A stretch of DNA of 64,000 nt, from the NCBI RefSeq assembly GCF_012277295.1, contig NZ_CP051156.1, positions 186,001-250,000 of the forward strand. Reading direction: 5' to 3'. Every line of letters starts with the position of its first letter. Position 1 is the stretch's first letter. The DNA is from Wolbachia endosymbiont of Ctenocephalides felis wCfeT (GTDB lineage Bacteria; Pseudomonadota; Alphaproteobacteria; Rickettsiales; Anaplasmataceae). The translations under genes and the position numbers were made by a program. Under the pieces are notes generated by a model, which worked only from the letters and a program-made list of their open reading frames with translations, was not told where the DNA came from and did not search any database. This document shows, piece by piece, positions 56,543-64,000 of the stretch.

Positions 56543-57565
56543 CTATTGCAGCTCTTGCATAATCATGTCTAGTTCCCACTTTGACCTTGGTGCAAAGTTA
56601 AGTGAGTCTATGTAATTTCTCTCCAGTCTTTCAATACCTGCCCAGGCAACCATTATTGCATTGTCCGTACATAGATTATTAGGAGGGCATAATATATTTA
56701 AATTTATATGTTTTTGTAATTTTTTTCTCAAGAAATTATTTGCTGCAACTCCACCGGTAAGGACGAAATCACTAACTTTAATATTTAAGGATTCAGTCAT
56801 TTGAATTGCATTCTTAACTCTATCAAGTAATACGTCACTGACACATTCCTGAAATGAGGCACACATATCACACACGTCCTTCTCATTCATTTCAAGCTTT
56901 TGCACTAGATTTTTTACTGCTGTTTTGATTCCAGAGAATGAGAAATCGCATCCAGTGCGCTTTATCATTGCTCTTGGGAGTTTAAATCTTGTACCATCAC
57001 CTTTTTGTGCTAGCCTTTCAATTATTGGACCACCAGGATAGCTTAGGCCAAGCGTTTTAGCAACTTTATCAAATGCTTCTCCTAATGAATCATCGAGTGT
57101 TTCTCCAAGTTTTATGTATTTACCTACATCCTGCGCAATTAAGAATTGGCAGTGGCCACCTGATACTAACAGGACTAAGAAAGGAAATTTCACTTCTTGT
57201 AGTAATCTGATGACAAGTGCATGTGCCTCCAGGTGATTGACTGCAATAAATGGCTTTTGTGCCGCATGTGCAATACCTTTAGCCATCATCGTACCAACTA
57301 TTAATCCACCGATAAGCCCTGGCCCTGATGTTGCTGCAATTGCGTCTAAATCGCGAAAATTGAGATTAGATTTCTCCATAGCACTTTTTATTAGACCATC
57401 CAAATGATCCATATGTGCACGAGATGCTATTTCGGGAATTACGCCACCGCGTGTTCTATGTTCTGCTTGAGAGAGAATTTCATGAGCGAGAACTTGTTTA
57501 TTGCTATTTACAGCTGCAACTGCAGTTTCATCGCAGCTTGTTTCAATAGCTAAAATAGTTTTCAT
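56543..57565 (-). CDS. tsaD: TsaD, tRNA threonylcarbamoyladenosine transferase
   Basis: A 340-residue ASKHA-fold enzyme (Kae1/YgjD family). It transfers threonylcarbamoyl to A37 of ANN-decoding tRNAs with TsaB and TsaE. N-terminal LAIETSCDETAVA, the metal motif HLEAH, LLVSGGHCQFL, FSFSGIKTAV and the C-terminal VLTGGVAANNFLRKKL are visible. The ATG overlaps the sucA stop as ATGA, so translation is probably coupled. Its stop is 2 bp from IS66 copy 7. Confidence 0.96.
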   Translation of the reverse strand: MKTILAIETSCDETAVAAVNSNKQVLAHEILSQAEHRTRGGVIPEIASRAHMDHLDGLIKSAMEKSNLNFRDLDAIAATSGPGLIGGLIVGTMMAKGIAHAAQKPFIAVNHLEAHALVIRLLQEVKFPFLVLLVSGGHCQFLIAQDVGKYIKLGETLDDSLGEAFDKVAKTLGLSYPGGPIIERLAQKGDGTRFKLPRAMIKRTGCDFSFSGIKTAVKNLVQKLEMNEKDVCDMCASFQECVSDVLLDRVKNAIQMTESLNIKVSDFVLTGGVAANNFLRKKLQKHINLNILCPPNNLCTDNAIMVAWAGIERLERNYIDSLNFAPRSKWELDMIMQELQ

Positions 57566-60201
57566 TTCAGGCTCGTTAAAATTGCCTCCTGTTGCTGAGC
57601 ATGAACGCTAGTATAACCACATGCAGGAGAGGCAGCAGCAGGCCTTGCAACGCACTGAGGCCTTTTTGCTTGAATGTTTAGGCTAGATAACGCTTCTTCT
57701 ATCAATGGATTGACAAAAGACCATCCGCCCATATTTTTTGGCTCTTCTTGGCACCACACTACTTCAGCATTTTTGTATTTTTTAAGCTCAACACTTAATT
57801 TATCAGAGGGGAATGGATAGAATTGCTCCAAGCGTATTACCGCTATGTCATTAATTTTTTGCACTTCACACATTTCAATGATGTCATAATAAACTTTGCC
57901 GCTGCATATTACTACTTTGCGTATTTTATCATTTGCAACCAATTCTTTCCTGCTTTCTGGAATCACCGCTAAAAATTGCCCTTCAAAGTCAGATAGATTA
58001 GAAACTGCCCTTTTGTGACGCAGCAGTGATTTAGGTGTGAATGCTACTAGAGGCTTACGAAAATCCCTGTGGATCTGCCTGCGCAAAGCATGAAAGTAGT
58101 TTGCTGGTGTGGAGCAATTAACTATCTGCATGTTATCTTCTGCACAGAGCTGCAAAAACCTTTCTATACGGGCAGAACTATGCTCAGGTCCTTGGCCTTC
58201 ATAACCGTGAGGTAACAATAAAACTAAACCACTTGATCGTAGCCATTTTGTTTCTGCAGATGCGATAAATTGGTCAATCATGATCTGTGCACCATTTGCA
58301 AAGTCTCCAAATTGTCCTTCCCAAAGCACCAGCGAATATGGAGAATCAAGGCTATATCCATACTCAAATCCCATAACAGCATATTCTGACAAGGCGCTAT
58401 CTATAACCTCAAAGCGAGCCTGCTTTTCATTTATATTGTTGAGTGGAACAAATGTTTCTTCTGTTTCTTGGTCAATTAATTTTGAATGACGATGAGAGAA
58501 AGTTCCGCGGCCAGAGTCTTGACCTGATAAACGCACTTCTGTTCCTTCTGCAAGCAATGATGCAAATGCAAGGCTTTCTGCAGTTGCCCAATCTATATTA
58601 CTGCCAGAATTTATGGTTTCTATTCTTCCATCAAGTATTTTTCTAACTTTATTATTAATATTAAAACTGCTTGGAATATTGCTATTTATATGCACACCTA
58701 ACTTTTTTAATTCATTCTGGGGGGCGCCAGAATCTGTGTAGTATTCACTGAGATCATTTAGCTTTGCTCTTCTTAGTTTTGACCACACTCCATCAAACCA
58801 ATCGGCTTTTTTTGGAGTGTAATTCACTGATTCAGCAAGATTTTTATCCAATTTTGCTCTAAAATCACTGCGTAATTTGTTTACTTCATCACCGCCTAAT
58901 ACTTTTTCTGCAGTTAATTTTTCTTCATAAAGTGTTCCAGGGGTTTTGTGTTTTGATATTGCTTTATACATAAGTGGCTGGGTGAAGTTTGGTTCATCAC
59001 CTTCATTGTGGCCGTATTTGCGGTAGCATATTATGTCAATTACTACGTCTTTTTTAAATTTTTGTCTATATTCTAGCGCAAGGCCTGCAACAAAACTTAC
59101 TGCCTCTGGCTTATCTCCATTAACGTGAAACACTGGTGCTTCTATTGATTTTGCCACATCAGTGCAATAAAAAGAAGACCGCGCGCAGCATGGGTTAGCA
59201 GTGAAGCCAACTTGATTATTAATGACAATGTGTACAATGCCGTCAACTTTGTAGCCTTCAATGTTACTTAAAGTTAAGGTTTCAGCAACCACTCCCTGGC
59301 CTATAAAAGCCGCATCACCATGAATTGATATTCCAATGCTTTTTTCCTGTCTTGCTTTTAATCTTCCAGCTAACACTGGATTTACCGCTTCAAGATGCGA
59401 TGGATTAGGGCACAAACTTAAATGCATTTTCTTGCCATTTGCAACTACTCTATCAGAAGAGTAACCAAGGTGATATTTTACATCACCAGAAACCTCAAGA
59501 TCGCTTGGGTATGCAAGATTTCCCTGAAATTCAGAGAGCATTGCAGCATATTCCTTTCCCATAACTTTAGTGAGAACATTTAGTCGTCCACGATGGGCCA
59601 TGCCAAGTACTATCTCTCCAATACCAGAAGCTGCAGAATCGCTAATAATTTTTTCAATTGCAACAATAGCTGACTCTCCACCTTCTATGGAAAAGCGCTT
59701 ATATCCAGGGAATTTCATGTGAAGAAACTGCTCAAACATTTCAGCTTCAATCAAATGTCGCAATATTTCTTTTTTATCTTGCGGGCTTAATGTGTAGGTT
59801 TGATTTTCGATTTTCTCTTGTAGCCACATTCTCTCTTCGTAGGAGGAAATATGCATAAATTCAAAGCCGATATTTTTACAGTAAATGTTTCTGTAGAGTT
59901 CAGCATCATGCGCTGAAGATAAATTCGAATATTTTTGATAATCTATCGCTAGGTTTTCATTTAATGATAAGGGATTTAAGTCTGCAAAAAAATGACCATA
60001 AGCTCTAAAGAAACTTGCTGAACTAGAAGCAGAGCCATCTGTTTTAGCTGCACTGCAAGGTTCTGCCTTACTAATTTCTGCCTTGCTTGAGAAAACTTTA
60101 AGCCAATCCTCTCCGATTGATTTGTCACCCTTAAGGTAACGGCTATACATTTCCTCTATGAACTCCGCATTTTCACCATGCAGGCAGCTTAAATCTGACA
60201 T
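57562..60201 (-). CDS. sucA: SucA, 2-oxoglutarate dehydrogenase E1 component
   Basis: A thiamine diphosphate-dependent decarboxylase of the TCA cycle, about 879 residues from ATG 60201. A TTG 21 nt upstream is in frame but less likely. Visible are the N-terminal FIEEMYSRYLKGDKSIGEDW, the ThDP region VLGMAHRGRLNVLTKVMGK, GDAAFIGQGVVAETL, HIVINNQVGFTANP, the E1 C-terminal SGQDSGRGTFSHRHS and LWEGQFGDFANGAQ. E2 and E3 subunits are not in this window. Confidence 0.95.
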   Translation of the reverse strand: MSDLSCLHGENAEFIEEMYSRYLKGDKSIGEDWLKVFSSKAEISKAEPCSAAKTDGSASSSASFFRAYGHFFADLNPLSLNENLAIDYQKYSNLSSAHDAELYRNIYCKNIGFEFMHISSYEERMWLQEKIENQTYTLSPQDKKEILRHLIEAEMFEQFLHMKFPGYKRFSIEGGESAIVAIEKIISDSAASGIGEIVLGMAHRGRLNVLTKVMGKEYAAMLSEFQGNLAYPSDLEVSGDVKYHLGYSSDRVVANGKKMHLSLCPNPSHLEAVNPVLAGRLKARQEKSIGISIHGDAAFIGQGVVAETLTLSNIEGYKVDGIVHIVINNQVGFTANPCCARSSFYCTDVAKSIEAPVFHVNGDKPEAVSFVAGLALEYRQKFKKDVVIDIICYRKYGHNEGDEPNFTQPLMYKAISKHKTPGTLYEEKLTAEKVLGGDEVNKLRSDFRAKLDKNLAESVNYTPKKADWFDGVWSKLRRAKLNDLSEYYTDSGAPQNELKKLGVHINSNIPSSFNINNKVRKILDGRIETINSGSNIDWATAESLAFASLLAEGTEVRLSGQDSGRGTFSHRHSKLIDQETEETFVPLNNINEKQARFEVIDSALSEYAVMGFEYGYSLDSPYSLVLWEGQFGDFANGAQIMIDQFIASAETKWLRSSGLVLLLPHGYEGQGPEHSSARIERFLQLCAEDNMQIVNCSTPANYFHALRRQIHRDFRKPLVAFTPKSLLRHKRAVSNLSDFEGQFLAVIPESRKELVANDKIRKVVICSGKVYYDIIEMCEVQKINDIAVIRLEQFYPFPSDKLSVELKKYKNAEVVWCQEEPKNMGGWSFVNPLIEEALSSLNIQAKRPQCVARPAAASPACGYTSVHAQQQEAILTSLK

Positions 60202-60277
60202 AATCACTGTATTAAAGACCAAGTAACTATAAGTATAACTTAAGTTTTTTAAAAAAGAACTTTTTTGATCTCCAGAA

Positions 60278-60934
60278 TTAAACTACTCCATGTGATTTAT
60301 TACTAGCTTCAAGTGAATCAACACTAGTGTATGGATAATCTCGCTCCTCTGGTCTTCTGCAAGTTTTCATAGCAATAAATGTTAATGCAAAACAAAGTAC
60401 AGGAGGTACTCCAAAAGCTGACCCGATTTCTGGTCCTAAACCAATGCCTAATAGAATTCCCATTAATGCACAACATGCGCTAAGACAGCCGAAAGCGCAA
60501 TATATGTCACCATAATATGTACGGCTAGAGAATTTTAAGTATTTATTGGTGTCTATTATTGCCAATTGAGCATTTTCAAGGCTTAGTTCTTGATTTTTTA
60601 ATAATTCTCCATTCTTTTTAATTTTAATATTCTGCGCATCAATATGCAATATTTCTGGATATTTTGAATCATAATCGCTGTCAATTATCTTACCTGCAAA
60701 TTCATATACGTCATATTTGTCATTTTTATTGTTGGAATCATCTTGTATCCTTACCACAGCAGATAGTAAGTCTTTGTGTTTTCCCAACTCTTGACATATT
60801 GCATCATGATTAGTACTTGTGATTGTAATGTGTCCATCAGCATGCGTCGTTAACTTTTGAATCGGAGACTCGTATGACACATATCTGAACTTGCCATCAT
60901 ATTGAATATATTTATCATTATTATGTATAATCAT
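60278..60934 (-). CDS. Hypothetical protein with two C-terminal membrane segments
   Basis: A 218-residue protein. The first 145 residues are polar and beta-rich. Two hydrophobic segments rich in Cys and Gly (about 147-166 and 170-192, YCAFGCLSACCALMGILLG then SAFGVPPVLCFALTFIAMK) follow, with a charged tail. The ATG at 60934 follows AGGTAATAAAC. Not recognised. The soluble-head plus C-terminal hairpin-anchor layout recalls the LRR protein, without clear sequence similarity. It looks intact. Confidence 0.7.
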   Translation of the reverse strand: MIIHNNDKYIQYDGKFRYVSYESPIQKLTTHADGHITITSTNHDAICQELGKHKDLLSAVVRIQDDSNNKNDKYDVYEFAGKIIDSDYDSKYPEILHIDAQNIKIKKNGELLKNQELSLENAQLAIIDTNKYLKFSSRTYYGDIYCAFGCLSACCALMGILLGIGLGPEIGSAFGVPPVLCFALTFIAMKTCRRPEERDYPYTSVDSLEASNKSHGVV

Positions 60935-60978
60935 GTTTATTACCTATCTGATATTATTAATATATATTTCAATATTAC

Positions 60979-62439
60979 GTATCCATTCAGGTGTATGGCT
61001 TAAGAAGCAATAGCCAGTAGGTTTTGAAAAGGATTTAACTTCTTTTGCCTCCAAGTCAAGTACAATGAAATTATCCTCTCAAGAAACATATTTCCCCGTT
61101 TCGATTGTGTAAAATATGAAACTTTTCGGTAAACAACGTAATGCCGAATCTGTCGCTCAGCATAGTTGTTTGTCAGTGGAATATTTTCTGGATCGTCCAA
61201 AAATTTCCACATCATCAGATCCGATTTCATGATATTTTTTGCTACTCGAGACGCTCCAATTGCCTCGGGTAAATTTGATATATTCTTTAAGTAATATCTC
61301 GTTCGCTTGCGTAATTTTCTTGCTCTTCTTATGAACCTTAATGTGTCTATTTCATCCTTTAACAGAGCTTTTTTCAATGCAAATAATTCAGTAGCAACAT
61401 TCCTTAAATAATACCCCAAAACTTTCACTTCGCTATTCCAACTATGAGACAACCTTTCAAAATCTCTTGCTAAATGTGCCCAACAGACCTGCCTTTTCTT
61501 GCTGGAAAAGTAGTTGTAAGCTGCATATCTGTTGGTCACTACTAGGTTGTTATTCTTTCCAAATTTACTATTTTCCAGGACTTTCATCCCTCTTGACTCT
61601 GTCAATTTGATCACACTTCCTATTTTGCTCGCAAACATCCAGCACCAGCCCTGTTTACCTTTGTTGTAATGGCTAGTTTCATCGATATGTAAAATTTTGC
61701 TCTTGCTTACCTCTTCCTCAATTTGCTCATATGCTTCTTGGCATTTTTCTGCCACTCTAGCCTCGCTATTTGATACACTACCGACGCTGATATCCAGGTT
61801 GAAAATGTCCTTTATAATATTTGCCACTTCTTTTTTCGAATTCTTGTAAAATCCACTTAATGCTGCAATTACTGACTTAACTCTTGGACCAAATGTGTCC
61901 GCAGTTACTCCTTCTTGTAGCTTGCTACTTTTTCTTTTTCCACATCTTTTGCAACGTCCATGCTCTAGTTGATATTCAACTACATACGGCTTGATTTCCG
62001 GCAAATCGACCTTTTGATGAGTATACGGATCTTTTGATACCGCAATTTCTCCTCCGCACTCACACGTATTGGGCAGTTCTATTTTTACCATCTCATCTGC
62101 CTCCATTTTAGGGCGGTAACTGCCTTTATGTCCAACCTGTGCTCCTACTTTCCTGTCACTTTTTGACTTATTTTCCCTCATCTTATATAATTCTTTGGAG
62201 CTTGGTATAGATGAATTTTTTGAACTTAAGCCAAGCCTTTCTTTTAACTCAGCGTTTTCGATCCTTAGCGCTTTATTTTCTGCTTTAAGCTCTTCTATTT
62301 TTGTTTCTAACTTTTCTATAGTCTGCTTAAACTTTCGCAAAATTCTAAAAGATCAACCATATTACCTCACAGCCACTCTAGTTTACCTTTTTAGCATTCC
62401 TTGTCTACTCTTTATTTTACCGCCCGGCTGAATGGATAC
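60979..62439 (-). mobile_element. IS66-family element, copy 8
   Basis: Cuts the ankyrin gene at 62440. The flanks AATATTAC and CTCTTATA do not match, and the left flank does not continue the ankyrin frame. Confidence 0.93.
61000..62340 (-). CDS. IS66-family transposase, copy 8, catalytic Asp lost
   Basis: A full-length frame, but the second catalytic Asp is Asn: VVTNRYAAY instead of VVTDRYAAY (D270N, codon at 61533-61531). It also has Lys-Ser in ENKSKSDRK where the others have ENKPKSDRK. It shares GLSSKNSS with copy 4. The enzyme is probably dead, but the ends are intact and could be mobilised in trans. Confidence 0.93.
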   Translation of the reverse strand: MRKFKQTIEKLETKIEELKAENKALRIENAELKERLGLSSKNSSIPSSKELYKMRENKSKSDRKVGAQVGHKGSYRPKMEADEMVKIELPNTCECGGEIAVSKDPYTHQKVDLPEIKPYVVEYQLEHGRCKRCGKRKSSKLQEGVTADTFGPRVKSVIAALSGFYKNSKKEVANIIKDIFNLDISVGSVSNSEARVAEKCQEAYEQIEEEVSKSKILHIDETSHYNKGKQGWCWMFASKIGSVIKLTESRGMKVLENSKFGKNNNLVVTNRYAAYNYFSSKKRQVCWAHLARDFERLSHSWNSEVKVLGYYLRNVATELFALKKALLKDEIDTLRFIRRARKLRKRTRYYLKNISNLPEAIGASRVAKNIMKSDLMMWKFLDDPENIPLTNNYAERQIRHYVVYRKVSYFTQSKRGNMFLERIISLYLTWRQKKLNPFQNLLAIAS

Positions 62440-63639
62440 CTCTTATAATTTCTTCTAATTCTTGCCGCAGACCCGTATTAGATAACCAATCTGCCAATTT
62501 GTTTGCGTCGTGCTCAAATAAGAATTCGCGTAATGATACATTACTGTTAGCAATTTTCTTATCAATATTGCGCAATAGATCGAGTATTCTCTCATTACCA
62601 GGTTTTTGCATTTTCAGCACTTCATTCTTGCAATCGTCCCAAAATTTATATAACTCATCCAGTACTTCACTTTCGCGATCCCAAATATCGCATAACTCAG
62701 CTTTATTTGGCTTTTCTGCTTCAGGATTATGTAATAGAATATGTTGAGTTATAGCTTTAGCACATTCTATACGGTCAAAACCAATAGCCATCTGTAAAGG
62801 AGTGTATCCATCGTTATCTCTTTCATTAAGATTAGCTCCATTGTTAATTAGAAGCCTCGATATATCCAACTTACCGTCCCAACAATTAATATTATTGTGC
62901 ACTATTCCTGATGTCAAACTGTTCAAATAAGCCGCACCGTTCCAATAATTAGCTGTATGTAAAGGAGTATGTCCCTGGTCATTTTTTTCATTAACATTAG
63001 CTCCATTGTTAATGAGAGTCTTTACCATTTCCACATTGCCGCTATCAGCAGCATAATGCAAAAGAGTGCGTCTCCTCTTGTTATATATTTCCTCAAATTG
63101 GTGGTCTATTCCGCTGCCATAGGCAATATTTGGATATTCTCTTATAATTTCTTCTAATGTTTGCCATAAACCCGTATTAGACAACCAAACAGCCAGCTTG
63201 GTCAGATAGCACTCAAATATGAATTCGTGTAATGATACATTACCATTAGCAATGTTCTTATAAGGATCGCGTAGTAGATCGAGTATTCTCTCATTACCAG
63301 GTTTTTGCATTTTCAGTACTTCATTTTTGCAATCATCCCAAAATTTAAATAGCTGAGGCTTATCTTCCTGAGTGATGTAACCTGGCTTTTCTGCTTCAGG
63401 GTTATGTAATATAATGTGCTGAATCATAGCTCTAGCACGTTCTATATGGTTACCTTCAACAGCCAACTGTAAAGGAGTGCATCCATCATTATCTCCTCCA
63501 TTAACATTAGCTCCATTGTGAATTAAAAGCATTACCATCCCTATCACCCCCAACTCGCCGTACTGAGTAGCATCATGCAAAGGAGTGCGTCCATTCTCAT
63601 CTTTCTCATTAACATTAGCTCCTTCGCTAATTAGAAACT
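62440..63639 (-). pseudogene. Ankyrin-repeat gene, 3' part, cut by IS66 copy 8
   Basis: An open frame from about 63640 down to 62440; the last few codons (IHSAGR, stop at 62417) come from the IS. It holds ankyrin repeats (GRTPLHDATQYGELG, GCTPLQLAVEGNHIERAR, RTLLHYAADSGNVEMVKTL, GHTPLHTANYWNG, GYTPLQMAIGFDRIEC). A twice-repeated module of about 190 residues includes KFWDDCKNEVLKMQKPGNER and WLSNTGL. It is out of frame with the upstream part. Confidence 0.75.
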
Positions 63640-64000
63640 TTATGCAAAAAAGTGCGTCCCTCGTTATTTCTTACATTAACATCGGCTCCGTTGTTAATTA
63701 GAAGCTCTGCTATCTCCGCATCACTGTTCTTAACAGCAAAACATAAAGGGGCGTTTCCATCTTCGTCTCTTATATTAGAATTTGCTCCTTCTCTGAGTAG
63801 CATTTCTACAATGTCTAAATGTCCATGCATAACAGCAAGGTGCAAAGGAGTTCCTGCGCTACTTGTTGCAGAAATATTTGCTCCTTCTCTGAGTAGTACT
63901 ATTACAACTTCTAAATGGCCTTTCCAGGCAGCACAATGCAAAGCGGTAAACCCATTTATACGTTCTACTGCATTAACATTAGCTCCTGAGTCCAGTAGAA
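63627..64000 (-). pseudogene. Ankyrin-repeat gene, 5' part, frameshifted, runs off the window
   Basis: The frame is open from the window end (LLDSGANVNAVERINGFTAL) through several consensus ankyrin repeats to a stop at 63627. It stops after GRTFLHKVSN. The next repeat (FLISEGANVNEKDENGRT) continues in the other frame, so an indel near 63640 breaks one original gene. The true start lies beyond position 64000. Confidence 0.75.

Noticed and set aside
1..64000. CRISPR array or cas genes
   Set aside because: No regularly spaced short direct repeats and no Cas motifs; the repeated sequences are IS elements and palindromes.
1..64000. WO prophage or cifA/cifB genes
   Set aside because: No phage structural, lysis or recombinase genes and no cif-like ORFs in this window; the ankyrin genes alone are not evidence of prophage.

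Overview
The window is a piece of a Wolbachia chromosome (Rickettsiales, alphaproteobacterial endosymbiont of arthropods or nematodes). The evidence is strong AT bias, a Wolbachia surface protein paralogue (wspB), several ankyrin-repeat genes and an LRR gene beside a reduced set of single-copy housekeeping genes, and a very high load of insertion sequences. IS elements cover about 19 kb, roughly 30% of the window: eight full-length copies of one 1461-bp IS66-family element plus a 93-bp fragment, four copies of a 1090-bp IS5/IS4-superfamily element (one truncated) plus an end remnant, and a head-to-tail dimer of a 1629-bp IS110-family element. The supergroup cannot be fixed from this sequence alone.

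Layout. 1-5.8 kb: 5' part of htpG, an unknown gene, IS66 copy 1, an N-truncated membrane-anchored protein, IS5 copy A and an ankyrin gene cut by it. 5.9-13 kb: rodA, an ankyrin/membrane gene, then an LRR gene flanked by two inverted IS66 copies that both keep target-site duplications. 13-23.9 kb: addA (carrying in-frame palindromic repeats), ispE, a Mth938-domain gene, znuB, a RelE toxin fragment cut by IS66 copy 4, wspB, pccB, tRNA-Thr, a small basic ORF and mutM. 23.9-28.7 kb: IS66 copy 5 and the IS110 dimer. 28.7-35.5 kb: dnaN, mnmG, prmC, purD and serS, all on the minus strand. 35.5-47.2 kb: an accessory zone with a chimeric ankyrin gene, a promoter-bearing pseudogene, a frameshifted helicase and a long coiled-coil protein, all broken or bounded by IS66/IS5. 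47.3-60.2 kb: priA, pgk, an IS5-split unknown gene, recG, IS66 copy 7, and tsaD with sucA in a 4-nt overlap. 60.3-64 kb: a small membrane protein, IS66 copy 8 and a decaying ankyrin gene running off the end.

The housekeeping genes cover replication and repair (dnaN, priA, recG, addA, mutM), translation and tRNA modification (mnmG, tsaD, prmC, serS, tRNA-Thr), carbon metabolism (sucA, pgk, pccB), precursor synthesis (ispE, purD), cell shape (rodA), zinc uptake (znuB) and protein folding (htpG). They look intact. The damage is concentrated in the accessory host-interaction-type genes (ankyrin, LRR, coiled-coil, unknown), where nearly every gene touches an IS end.

The most interesting signal is the IS110 dimer. 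The non-coding stretch upstream of each recombinase looks like a bridge RNA: it holds 7-nt words identical to the left target flank, to the right element end and to the left element end, arranged around a small hairpin. Other points worth a look are the inverted IS66 pair around the LRR gene, a catalytic Asp-to-Asn change in IS66 copy 8, protein-coding palindromes in addA, and a C-terminal membrane module shared by the LRR protein and a truncated neighbour.
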